From the NCBI GenBank assembly GCA_036502025.1, contig DASXZJ010000025.1, positions 1-64,000 on the forward strand: a DNA stretch of 64,000 nucleotides, given 5' to 3'. Of this stretch, positions 57,212 through 64,000 are shown piece after piece; positions within the stretch are counted from its first letter, which is position 1; every line of letters starts with the position of its first letter. The stretch comes from Bog-473 sp036502025 (GTDB taxonomy: Bacteria; Actinomycetota; Acidimicrobiia; Acidimicrobiales; RAAP-2). The translations under genes were made by a program, and so were the position numbers. The notes below the pieces were generated by a model that ran no database searches, was not told where the DNA came from, and saw only the letters and a program-made list of their open reading frames with translations.

Positions 57212-58402
57212 TTAGGGCGTGATCCCTGCCGCGGTGCATTCGGCGGCGTACGACCCGGTGCAGAGTTGCGCGGCCGGCACGAAGTTGTCCTTGATGATGG
57301 TCGACTTCATGTTGGCCGTGGTCACCCACTCGGGCTTCAGGAGGACCGACGGAACCGATTTGTGCTCACTCGTGTCACTCGTGTGCCCGTTGACCAGGTT
57401 TGAGGGTGGCTTTTGCCCTGCTCTGAGGTACAGAGCCAGCGCCGACGCCGCCTCGGCTTCGAGGAAGACCGGCTTGTAGACGGTGCCGCACTGGTACCCC
57501 GACAGGACGTTCTGAAGACCGGTCAACGTGGCGTCCTGGCCGGTGGTCGGGAACGTCTTGGGAGCAATTTTGAGCGACTGCAGGTACGTGATGATCGGTG
57601 CACCCGTCTCGTCATTGGGTATGACGGCGGCGTTGATGTTCGGGTGGGCCGTGTACGCCTCCTGGAACTCCGTCTCTGCTGTTGGCCCGTCCCAGGTGTC
57701 GGCCGTCTTGGTGACCTCGACCCACTTGCCGTCTTTGAAGTAGGGGTTGATCACCGAGTTGTAGCCCTGGGCGAACAGAGTGGCGTTGTTGTCGGTGGCG
57801 GCGCCGTGCATGACGACCACCTGGGGCTTGGCAATGTGCCACGCGGCGACGCAACTCACCATGCCGCTGCCTATCAACTTTCCGACCTGGACGTTGTTGA
57901 AGCTCACGTAATAGGTTCGGCTCCCGCCCAGGGTCAGCCGGTCGTAGTCGATGACGGCGACGCCGTGTGACTTGGCGTAGCTCTCAATGGAAATTCCCAC
58001 CCCGGGGTCGATCGGGTCCACCATGAGCACGGTCGCCCCGTTGGTGATGTCCGTTTGTGCTTGGGTCAGCTGGGTGGCGTCGGTGCCCAGCGCGTTCTGG
58101 ACGACGTACTGCGAAGAGCTCAAACCGGCGGCCTTGAAGGCACTGTTGATGTCGGGCGCGTCGAATTCCACGTAGCGGGTGGAGCTCGTGGTGTCCGGTA
58201 GGAGTGCGGCCACCTTGCCATGGCCCGCCTTGGCCAGAGCCTTGAGCTTGCTCATCGTGGAGAAGTTGTTGGTGAATGACGTCGCCGCCAAACTCTTCGG
58301 TCCCTTCGTTGCCGCCGAGGCGTTGGAGACGGTCCCCAGAGTCATCCCAATGGTCAAGGCGAGAGCCAGGCTCCCAACGGTGCTCACTTTTCTGAAGTAC
58401 AC
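57212..58402 (-). CDS. Sugar ABC transporter substrate-binding protein
   Basis: The 396-aa periplasmic-type binding protein starts with GTG at 58402 and has a signal peptide (LALALTIGMTLGTVSNASA). The binding fold resembles the xylose/ribose group: VAALLPDTTSSTRYVEFDAP as the first strand, GATVLMVDPIDPGVGISIES with AVIDYDRLTLGG, INAAVIPNDETGAPIITYLQ and TGQDATLTGLQNVLSGYQCG. DYDR contacts to the sugar ring suggest a pentose or hexose. The leader contains a hairpin. Confidence 0.88.
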   Translation of the reverse strand: MYFRKVSTVGSLALALTIGMTLGTVSNASAATKGPKSLAATSFTNNFSTMSKLKALAKAGHGKVAALLPDTTSSTRYVEFDAPDINSAFKAAGLSSSQYVVQNALGTDATQLTQAQTDITNGATVLMVDPIDPGVGISIESYAKSHGVAVIDYDRLTLGGSRTYYVSFNNVQVGKLIGSGMVSCVAAWHIAKPQVVVMHGAATDNNATLFAQGYNSVINPYFKDGKWVEVTKTADTWDGPTAETEFQEAYTAHPNINAAVIPNDETGAPIITYLQSLKIAPKTFPTTGQDATLTGLQNVLSGYQCGTVYKPVFLEAEAASALALYLRAGQKPPSNLVNGHTSDTSEHKSVPSVLLKPEWVTTANMKSTIIKDNFVPAAQLCTGSYAAECTAAGITP

Positions 58403-58479
58403 GCGGTACCCCCCAATCCGGACCCCCAGTGGTCCATCTCGTACTGCCGCGGACCCGATCGTTGATGATCCAACCCCCG

Positions 58480-58503
58480 ACACAGGGACGAATGCCCCTG
58501 TGT
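58480..58503. promoter_or_regulatory. Inverted repeat in the leader of the sugar ABC transporter operon
   Basis: ACACAGGG and CCCTGTGT are perfect 8-base inverted arms around an 8-base loop, placed 77 bases before the GTG of the binding protein on the minus strand. A candidate -10 (TAGATT, 58514-58509) lies just upstream, so the repeat is at the predicted transcript start, a typical repressor position. No sugar-type regulator is adjacent. Confidence 0.45.
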
Positions 58504-58625
58504 TAAGGAATCTAATCAGTTGTGTGAAGGGAATGTGTCGCAAAAATGACCGCGACCGGAGGGACCGACCGACCGGTGATGCTCCGCCAGCCTCCCGACC
58601 GGCGGGTGGGCCGGCTGGGACCTGG

Positions 58626-59135
58626 TCAGGAGGCCAATCCGCCGCGAATGGCCGCGGCCTCCAGGGAGGTGAACCGGCGTGTGTACCCCCGGCGATGCGA
58701 CAGGGCGACGATCGGCTGGGCCGCGCAGGCCGAAGGAACGGCCAGATGCCACGAGGTGTCGTCCCGATCCCACCGCGCGGTCGGCAGATTGTCGCTCAAC
58801 GCCCGCTGCGCCAGGGGTGGCATGGTGTCGAAGCGCACACCCAGGACGTCGTGGGAGTAGCGAGGGGTCGGCGACGTCGTCACGGGCTCGGACCAGGAGC
58901 TCAGCACTTCGACGCCCGTTGCCGCACTGTCCACCGCCAGGGCCATACGTCGCGGGGATGATGGTGCAACGCCCTGCTCTCCGACCCGGAGTTCGAGAAT
59001 GAGGCAGGTTCCCTCAATTTCCTGGTATTCGGCGTGGACGGCCAGTCCGACTGCGGAGGAGACTTCCGAGCACGCCAGTTTGACGGCATCGGCGGTGTCC
59101 GGCGTGGCGATGCGGATCTTGTTCGAAGCAGTCAT
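58626..59135 (-). CDS. Hypothetical protein, possibly anti-sigma-like (HATPase)
   Basis: A 169-aa protein whose first third, DTADAVKLACSEVSSAVGLA, resembles the N-terminal helix of RsbW-type serine kinases/anti-sigma factors (LRLACxEVxxNAVxHA). The N and H of the ATP site are not present (SAVGLA), and no G-boxes are seen. The rest (VEVLSSWSEPVTTSPTPRYS, ALSDNLPTARWDRDDTSWHL) is not recognised. Start ATG 59135 behind GGAG. Assignment is only a suggestion; it may be an unrelated ligand-binding protein. Confidence 0.45.
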   Translation of the reverse strand: MTASNKIRIATPDTADAVKLACSEVSSAVGLAVHAEYQEIEGTCLILELRVGEQGVAPSSPRRMALAVDSAATGVEVLSSWSEPVTTSPTPRYSHDVLGVRFDTMPPLAQRALSDNLPTARWDRDDTSWHLAVPSACAAQPIVALSHRRGYTRRFTSLEAAAIRGGLAS

Positions 59136-59388
59136 CGGATCTCCAGGGTCATGTGATGGTCTCTTCCACCGTACGGAACGAAGGTAAACAAACTTTGAGT
59201 TTCCGGTTGCGATCTCATTTACATTGCGCGACCAGCCGGGGGGAGCAACGGCGAACCCGCTGGTCGGGAGCGGACAGACGCCTCGAAGGTTGCAGGTTTG
59301 CCGCCCGAGCGAGGGCGGCGGCGGACGACCATCGACGGCGGGTGTCGCCGGTGCATAGTGTTCGATCGACCGATGGAGAGGGAAACCC
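59136..59388. other. Divergent promoter interval
   Basis: The 253 bases between the divergent hypothetical and alpha/beta-hydrolase genes contain AT-rich sequence near 59180-59225 and no gene, structured repeat or clear promoter hexamer pair. Confidence 0.4.
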
Positions 59389-60285
59389 ATGTTCGAGTTG
59401 AAGCAGGTGTCGATCCACGGCCATCAGGTCCGGTACCGCATGGAAGGGGAGGGTCCCGCCATCCTCTTGATCCACGGGATCGCCGGTAGCTCCCGAACCT
59501 GGCGGTACATCATGCCGACGCTGGCCGAGCGGTACACGGTCATCGCGCCTGATCTGATCGGACACGGCCAGTCCGCCAAGCCGACCGGAGACTATTCATT
59601 GGGTGCCTACGCAAGCGGCATGCGTGACCTGCTGCGAGTGCTGGGCGTGCTACGGGCCAGCATCGTGGGCCAGTCCTTCGGCGGGGGAGTGGCCATGCAA
59701 CTCGCCTACCAACATCCCGAGTGCTGTGAACGCCTCGTGCTTGTCGACAGCGGGGGCTTGGGGCGCGAGGTGAGCTGGCTGCTCCGCTTCATGGCCTTTC
59801 CCGGATCGGAGTACCTGATGCCGGTCATCTTCCCTTCGCTGATCGGCCAGCGAGGTGACCAGATCAGCCGCATCCTGCACGATCGTGGCATTCGAATGCC
59901 GCGCTTGGGGGAGATGTGGCGTTCGTACGCCTCGCTCACCGATGCCTCGAACCGCAGTTCGTTCATCCGCACGATTCGTTCCGTCATCGATCCCGGGGGG
60001 CAGACGGTGAGCGCGATGGACCGCTTCTATTTGGCTGAAAGCGTCCCGACCATGTTGGTCTGGGGCGACCGTGACTCCATCATCCCGGTCAGCCACGCCT
60101 ATGCGGCCCATGAAGACCTGCCGGCCAGCCGCCTCGAGATCATCGAGGGCTCGGGTCACTTCCCCCACGTCGAGGACCCCGCCCGGTTCCTCGAGGTCCT
60201 CAGCGATTTCCTTGACTCGACCGAGCCCGCCCGCGTCGACCCCGGGGACTTTCAGCAGCTGCTCCAGGACCGCGCCGCGGGCTGA
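59389..60285 (+). CDS. Alpha/beta-hydrolase fold protein
   Basis: The 298-aa hydrolase: oxyanion motif LLIHGIAGSSRTWRYIMPTL near residue 30, DLIGHGQSAKP near 65, nucleophile elbow SIVGQSFGGGVAMQLAYQHP near 100 (Ser in GQSFGG), acid in TMLVWGDRDSIIPVSHAYAA near 230 and His in EGSGHFPHVEDPARFLEV near 262. It belongs to the broad ester/lactone/epoxide/haloalkane group; a Trp pair for halide binding is not evident. The gene is monocistronic. Confidence 0.88.
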   Translation: MFELKQVSIHGHQVRYRMEGEGPAILLIHGIAGSSRTWRYIMPTLAERYTVIAPDLIGHGQSAKPTGDYSLGAYASGMRDLLRVLGVLRASIVGQSFGGGVAMQLAYQHPECCERLVLVDSGGLGREVSWLLRFMAFPGSEYLMPVIFPSLIGQRGDQISRILHDRGIRMPRLGEMWRSYASLTDASNRSSFIRTIRSVIDPGGQTVSAMDRFYLAESVPTMLVWGDRDSIIPVSHAYAAHEDLPASRLEIIEGSGHFPHVEDPARFLEVLSDFLDSTEPARVDPGDFQQLLQDRAAG

Positions 60286-60307
60286 CCGGTCGAGCACGAG
60301 CGACCCC

Positions 60308-61132
60308 TCAGGAGTACCGGAACGTCATCGCCTTCGACGTTCCGCTTTGCGTGGTGATCGTGAAGGGGACAGAACGCGGCGTGGGCCCAAGGTCGGGCAC
60401 CTTGACGGTGCACGTCGACTGATCCGGACAGCTGGTCGCCGTGACCTGACCACCGAATTCCGCCACGATCTGGCCGTTGGCGCTGATGAAATTGGAACCC
60501 GAAACCACCACCGATTGGCCGGCCCCTCCGCTGGATGGACTGAGGGACGACACGACGCCGACACCTCCTACCGCCAGGCTGGCCGGGCTGGTCGTCGTCG
60601 ACTGCTTCGCCCCGTCGCCCCGGCCGCTTGACGGCGAAGTCGGCGTCGAGCTGGGCGAGCCGGCAGGGGCGCCGGTGGGGCCAGGGGTCGGATGCTGGTG
60701 GGTGCCGAGGGAGAAGGCGAGCGCGACAGCCGCGACCAGCACCACGCCACCCAGCGTCGCCACGGAAAGTTTCAGTCGACGCTCCCGCCGATCGCCATCA
60801 GGGGGTGCCCCGGCGTTGGCCCGCGGGCCACCGCGCACCAGATCCCGCCAAACCCGGCGACCACTGACGCGACGCTCCTCGTGGGGAGGAGCCGCCCGGA
60901 CCTCGGGCGGGTCTACCACCACGGGGACCTGGGCGGTCCGTGGGCCCGCTTCACGCGCCCGACGAGCTGCTTCGGCCATGGCCCCCAGGGCCCGCTGGCC
61001 AGGCATGGCCACGGCCTGGGTTTCCCCCTCGGTGCCGGCCCGCTCGGCGCCCCGGGCACCCCTGACATTGATTCGACTCACGTCCTTGCCTTCCTCCGAC
61101 CATCTGTCGATTTCCGAGAAATCAATACCCAC
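60308..61132 (-). CDS. IPT/TIG-domain membrane protein
   Basis: The frame from the GTG at 61132 gives 274 aa: a polar cytoplasmic segment with many Arg/Glu, a membrane span (LSVATLGGVVLVAAVALAFS near residue 132), a Pro/Ser/Thr linker (HPTPGPTGAPAGSPSSTP) and a C-terminal IPT/TIG Ig-like fold (SSLSPSSGGAGQSVVVSGSN, FISANGQIVAEFGGQVTATS, VPFTITTQSGTSKAMTFRYS). Such modules bind ligands or partners outside the cell. The start is uncertain; a TTG at 61210 gives an extra 26 residues. No partner is adjacent. Confidence 0.7.
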   Translation of the reverse strand: MGIDFSEIDRWSEEGKDVSRINVRGARGAERAGTEGETQAVAMPGQRALGAMAEAARRAREAGPRTAQVPVVVDPPEVRAAPPHEERRVSGRRVWRDLVRGGPRANAGAPPDGDRRERRLKLSVATLGGVVLVAAVALAFSLGTHQHPTPGPTGAPAGSPSSTPTSPSSGRGDGAKQSTTTSPASLAVGGVGVVSSLSPSSGGAGQSVVVSGSNFISANGQIVAEFGGQVTATSCPDQSTCTVKVPDLGPTPRSVPFTITTQSGTSKAMTFRYS

Positions 61133-61298
61133 GGGCCCCGTTCGAAATCCCCCGGCCGAGCCCGGGAACCTAAGGGGCAGGGCCACCGCTCCACTAGGGT
61201 CATTCTGCAATCAGCAGGTGGATCGCCGGGAACCCAACCGGCGTAGGCGGCCCGTGCCACCCGCTTCGGGGACGTTCCTGATCACTGGAAGCCCGCCC

Positions 61299-62108
61299 AT
61301 GTTGAACGGAAAACGAATCGCCGTCGTCCTGCCGGCCTTCAACGCTGCGATCACGTTGGCCCAGACGGTCGCGGAGATCGACCGGAGCGTCGTGGACGAT
61401 GTGCTGATGGTCGATGACGCCAGCACGGATGGCACCGTCGAGATCGCCCAGAAGTTGGGACTGGCGCCGATCGTGCACGATCACACGGGCGGCTACGGGA
61501 GCAATCAGAAGACCTGCTACGCCGCCGCGCTCGCCCTCGGGGCTGACGTGGTGGTCATGCTTCATCCTGACTACCAGTACTCCCCACGCTTGGTGGTCCC
61601 GATGGCCGGGATGATCGCCTACGGCGACTACGACATGGTGCTGGGCTCGCGCATCCTTTCCCAGAACGCCGTCGACGGGGGAATGCCGCGCTACAAGTAC
61701 GTTGCCAATCGCTCACTGACGTTGTTCCAGAATCTTGTAGTGGGCTACAAGCTCTCGGAGTACCACACCGGCCTGCGTGCCTTCAGCAAGGAGCTCCTCA
61801 ACGCCCTGCACCTCGAGCGGAACTCTGACGATTTCGTCTTCGACAACCAGGTGATCGTCCAGGGTCTGGCCGCCGGGGCCAGGATCGGTGAACTGTCGTG
61901 CCCGGCCCGGTACTTCGATGCCGCGTCGTCCATCAACTTCAGACGCAGTGTCCGCTACGGGCTGGGGGTCCTGCGCACGTCGGTGCAGTACCGGGTGAAC
62001 AAGTCGGGACTCAAGCGCTACCCGTACCTGGAAGTGGCGCGGCCGCTCTGGGCTGACGATGGTGCCATCGATGCCGTTCCTCCGGCCGGTAACACGCATA
62101 GCTTGTGA
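61299..62108 (+). CDS. Family 2 glycosyltransferase
   Basis: A 269-aa GT-A enzyme: RIAVVLPAFNAAITLAQTVA is the N-terminal strand, DVLMVDDASTDGTVEIAQKL contains the nucleotide-binding DD, GGYGSNQKTCYAAALALGAD a typical dolichol-phosphate-sugar-transferase segment, MLHPDYQY the DXD-like acids, and YHTGLRAFSKELLNALHLER the acceptor region. It probably transfers a sugar to a polyprenyl phosphate or a polymer. Its stop overlaps the following membrane-protein start (GTGA). Confidence 0.88.
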   Translation: MLNGKRIAVVLPAFNAAITLAQTVAEIDRSVVDDVLMVDDASTDGTVEIAQKLGLAPIVHDHTGGYGSNQKTCYAAALALGADVVVMLHPDYQYSPRLVVPMAGMIAYGDYDMVLGSRILSQNAVDGGMPRYKYVANRSLTLFQNLVVGYKLSEYHTGLRAFSKELLNALHLERNSDDFVFDNQVIVQGLAAGARIGELSCPARYFDAASSINFRRSVRYGLGVLRTSVQYRVNKSGLKRYPYLEVARPLWADDGAIDAVPPAGNTHSL

Positions 62109-63973
62109 GCAGCCGTTCCCGTTCGCCTAGGTCAGGCAGAGCGCGTACATCGCCGAGCCCCAAAGCCGCCGCGGTGACCGAAGAGAGCCAACGATGGCCG
62201 ACCTCGAGAGTTCGGCAGCTGGCGCTCGCGGTCGGACTGCTGCAAACCACGTTGGTCACGTGGGTCGTGTGGACTTCGGGTTATCTCAATGATGACTATC
62301 TGTTTCTCTCGCTGGCCCGCAAGGGCGGGTTCAGCGGGACGCAACTCACGCGCAGCGTGTATGGGAGCGTCATTCCCGGGTTCCAGCTTGGGAACTCTCT
62401 CCTGGCATCGTTGCATCCGTTGCCGCGCTGGCCGGCCGTCGTCATACCGGTCGTGCTCTACGCGCTGGCGCTGACGGTCTTCTACCGGCTGGCTGAGCTG
62501 CTGTTCGGCCCCCGACCGATCCTGATCCCCCTGATGGCGGTGGCCGGCTTCTCCGGAGTCCTGGCCACCTCCCTGGTCTGGTGGACCGCAGGCCTCAACA
62601 GTCTGCCCGCACTTGTATTCGATCTTCTTGCCCTTGACGGCCTGGTGCGGCATGCGGCGACCGGGAAACGGCGACATCTGGTCGTGTCGGTGATCAGCTT
62701 CGCGCTCGGCATCGCCTTCTACGACGCCAGTGCGAGCTTTCTCGCGGTACTGGTGGTGTTTACCGCCGTCTACCTGGTTGACCATCGGGACTGGCGAGCC
62801 TTCCTGCGGGGTCTGACCCGCCGAGGCTGGCTCTGGGCGGCCTACGCCGTGCCCATCGCCCTCAACCTGCTGTGGCGGAGCCTTCACCCCAAGGAGTACG
62901 TCCTCTCGCCACTGCCCAGCGTGGAGACGGCCCTTCGCTTCATCGGGTCAGGTTGGGCTCAGGGGTTCGTGCTGTCCAGTTTCGGCATCACCTTCTCCAA
63001 GCTCTCGCAGGGCTGGCCCCGCGTCCTCCTCGTTGTGGTCGGCCAGTGCCTGTTCTTCGGACTGGTCGCCGCAACCATCTACCGCAGGCGCGCGGCCTGG
63101 AAGGCCTGGGCGGTGTTCGGTAGCGGATTCCTCGCCATTGAAGTTCTGGCCGCCGTCGGGCGGGGCGGCTACGGGAATGTCTTCGCGATCAACACGGTCT
63201 ATTGGACGGTGCAACCGTTCATGCTTTCCCTGGCCGTCGGGCTGGCCTTCCTTCCGTCGACCTTGGGGATCGCCGCGCCGTCGCCGCAGAAAGCCAGTCG
63301 TCGACCGATACCGAAGGTGAGTGTCAACCGGGAGTTGGCGGTAATCGGCGCCACTGTCGTGGCGCTATGTGGATCAGGCGTGGCGGCCTTCTGGACCGCG
63401 AACTTCCGTTCGCAAGGTGCGACCAATCACACCTTCGTGGAGAACCTGGGTCGATCCTGGAATCGAGTCCAGGCGCAAAGCCCTCACCCGTTCATCTGGA
63501 ATACCGAAGTTCCCGGCGTCATCATCTCGCCGCTCTTCACTCCTTATAACCGGGTCGCCACGACGGCCGGGCTGCTGATCGATCTCCGGGTCGACTCGAT
63601 ACGGGGAACCGGGTACCTGGTGAGCGACGATGGGAATCTCGTACCGGCCTCGGTCAATGTGGTCAGTCGAGCGAGCTTGGGCCGGCGGACCTCATGTTTC
63701 TCTCCTCGGACGAGATCACGGACGGCGAGCGTCGCCTTGAATGCGGTGGTACCCGACGGCAACTGGTTCCTTCGCGTGAGCTACAGCCGCTCGAGTGGCT
63801 TTTCGACCACCGTCGACGGCGCGCCGGTCCACTTCGCGAAGGGGAGCGGCGGATTCTTGACCCCGGACTCGGCCGACATAGGAAAATCGACGTTCTCGAT
63901 CAAGGTCCCGGCAGAAGCGTCCGCGTGCTTGACCGCAGCCGCGGTCGAGGCGCCCGTCGCCCGCCCCGGCTGA
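62105..63973 (+). CDS. Polytopic membrane protein, GT-C-like, translationally coupled to GT2
   Basis: A 622-aa protein: a cytoplasmic N-terminus (about 35 residues), nine to eleven hydrophobic helices between 37 and 430, and a 190-residue extracytoplasmic tail. The first loop SGYLNDDYLFLSLARKGGFS has two acidic residues just after span 1, the position of the metal-binding acids in GT-C sugar transferases. The tail contains FVENLGRSWNRVQAQSPHPF and is beta-rich. Likely role: polymer or lipid-linked-sugar transfer together with the GT2 enzyme. The gene ends 27 bases before the window edge. Confidence 0.65.
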   Translation: MSSRSRSPRSGRARTSPSPKAAAVTEESQRWPTSRVRQLALAVGLLQTTLVTWVVWTSGYLNDDYLFLSLARKGGFSGTQLTRSVYGSVIPGFQLGNSLLASLHPLPRWPAVVIPVVLYALALTVFYRLAELLFGPRPILIPLMAVAGFSGVLATSLVWWTAGLNSLPALVFDLLALDGLVRHAATGKRRHLVVSVISFALGIAFYDASASFLAVLVVFTAVYLVDHRDWRAFLRGLTRRGWLWAAYAVPIALNLLWRSLHPKEYVLSPLPSVETALRFIGSGWAQGFVLSSFGITFSKLSQGWPRVLLVVVGQCLFFGLVAATIYRRRAAWKAWAVFGSGFLAIEVLAAVGRGGYGNVFAINTVYWTVQPFMLSLAVGLAFLPSTLGIAAPSPQKASRRPIPKVSVNRELAVIGATVVALCGSGVAAFWTANFRSQGATNHTFVENLGRSWNRVQAQSPHPFIWNTEVPGVIISPLFTPYNRVATTAGLLIDLRVDSIRGTGYLVSDDGNLVPASVNVVSRASLGRRTSCFSPRTRSRTASVALNAVVPDGNWFLRVSYSRSSGFSTTVDGAPVHFAKGSGGFLTPDSADIGKSTFSIKVPAEASACLTAAAVEAPVARPG

Positions 63974-64000
63974 GTGGGGAGTTCAGGCCGGCCGTCGCCC

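Noticed and set aside
1..64000. CRISPR arrays, rRNA or tRNA genes
   Set aside because: No regularly spaced direct repeats, rRNA blocks or tRNA-like cloverleaf segments were recognised by eye; a covariance-model scan was not possible.

Overview
The window is high-GC DNA with many GTG/TTG starts, four-base ATGA/GTGA gene overlaps, an F420-type flavin oxidoreductase, MpaB/DUF2236 proteins, a class II (B12-dependent) ribonucleotide reductase, and repeated SDR, acyl-CoA dehydrogenase and amidohydrolase genes. This gene content fits an actinobacterium, and the mix of families is most like an acidimicrobial lineage. That placement is inference from gene content, because no rRNA or tRNA gene was found in the window.

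Layout. (1) 1-7.5 kb is an accessory region of lower GC. It holds a broken IS256-type transposase, a decayed IS1380-type element with recognisable inverted ends (413-1928), a secreted protein, a lipoprotein, a small LAxTG sortase-type surface protein, an XRE regulator, a shattered zinc-ribbon membrane protein gene, a multiply frameshifted IS256-type element (5179-6510) and a glyoxalase gene reduced to a 27-codon scar. (2) 7.5-16.1 kb carries an SMP-30-type hydrolase, a PlsC-type acyltransferase, an ACT protein, a tightly coupled SDR/QueA-like/SufR-like operon with a SufR-type operator in its promoter, a DUF5996 protein, a Tat-exported phospholipase C-type phosphoesterase and glycerol kinase. 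(3) 16.1-21.8 kb is nrdJ, interrupted by two LAGLIDADG inteins and preceded by a promoter with two NrdR boxes spaced 32 bp apart. (4) 21.8-24.6 kb is a HAD phosphatase / DeoR / MFS module bracketed by structures that share an 11-base repeat. (5) 24.6-31.9 kb contains a DUF4389 protein, a divergent quinone-oxidoreductase/MarR pair around a perfect palindrome, a GT39-like membrane protein, DUF302, CoA-binding, esterase, MpaB and TetR genes. (6) 32-37 kb is a catabolic-looking cluster: an SDR, two paralogous amidohydrolases, an acetoacetate-decarboxylase-family protein and a divergent TetR. (7) 37-54.9 kb is mostly core metabolism: HAD, truncated haemoglobin, an LCP-like protein, a PECR-like SDR with an acyl-CoA dehydrogenase, NDH-2 with a Nudix hydrolase, AKR, ArfB, DHFR-like, SurE, aldose epimerase with an SDR, MpaB, a ketopantoate-reductase-like protein, a truncated DinB-like gene, an F420/PPOX protein, an arylsulfatase and an APH-like kinase. 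(8) 54.9-64 kb holds a CUT2-type sugar ABC transporter, a possible anti-sigma-like protein, an alpha/beta hydrolase, an IPT/TIG membrane protein and a glycosyltransferase pair that runs to the window edge.

How genes work together. Several short circuits can be read from the sequence. The nrdJ promoter should respond to nucleotide state through NrdR. The SDR-QueA-like operon should be autorepressed by its own iron-sulfur-type regulator. The quinone reductase should be controlled by its divergent MarR. The amidohydrolase/decarboxylase operon should be controlled by its divergent TetR. SDR plus acyl-CoA dehydrogenase, MpaB plus TetR, and the amidohydrolases point to catabolism of lipid-like or cyclic substrates, though no specific substrate can be named.
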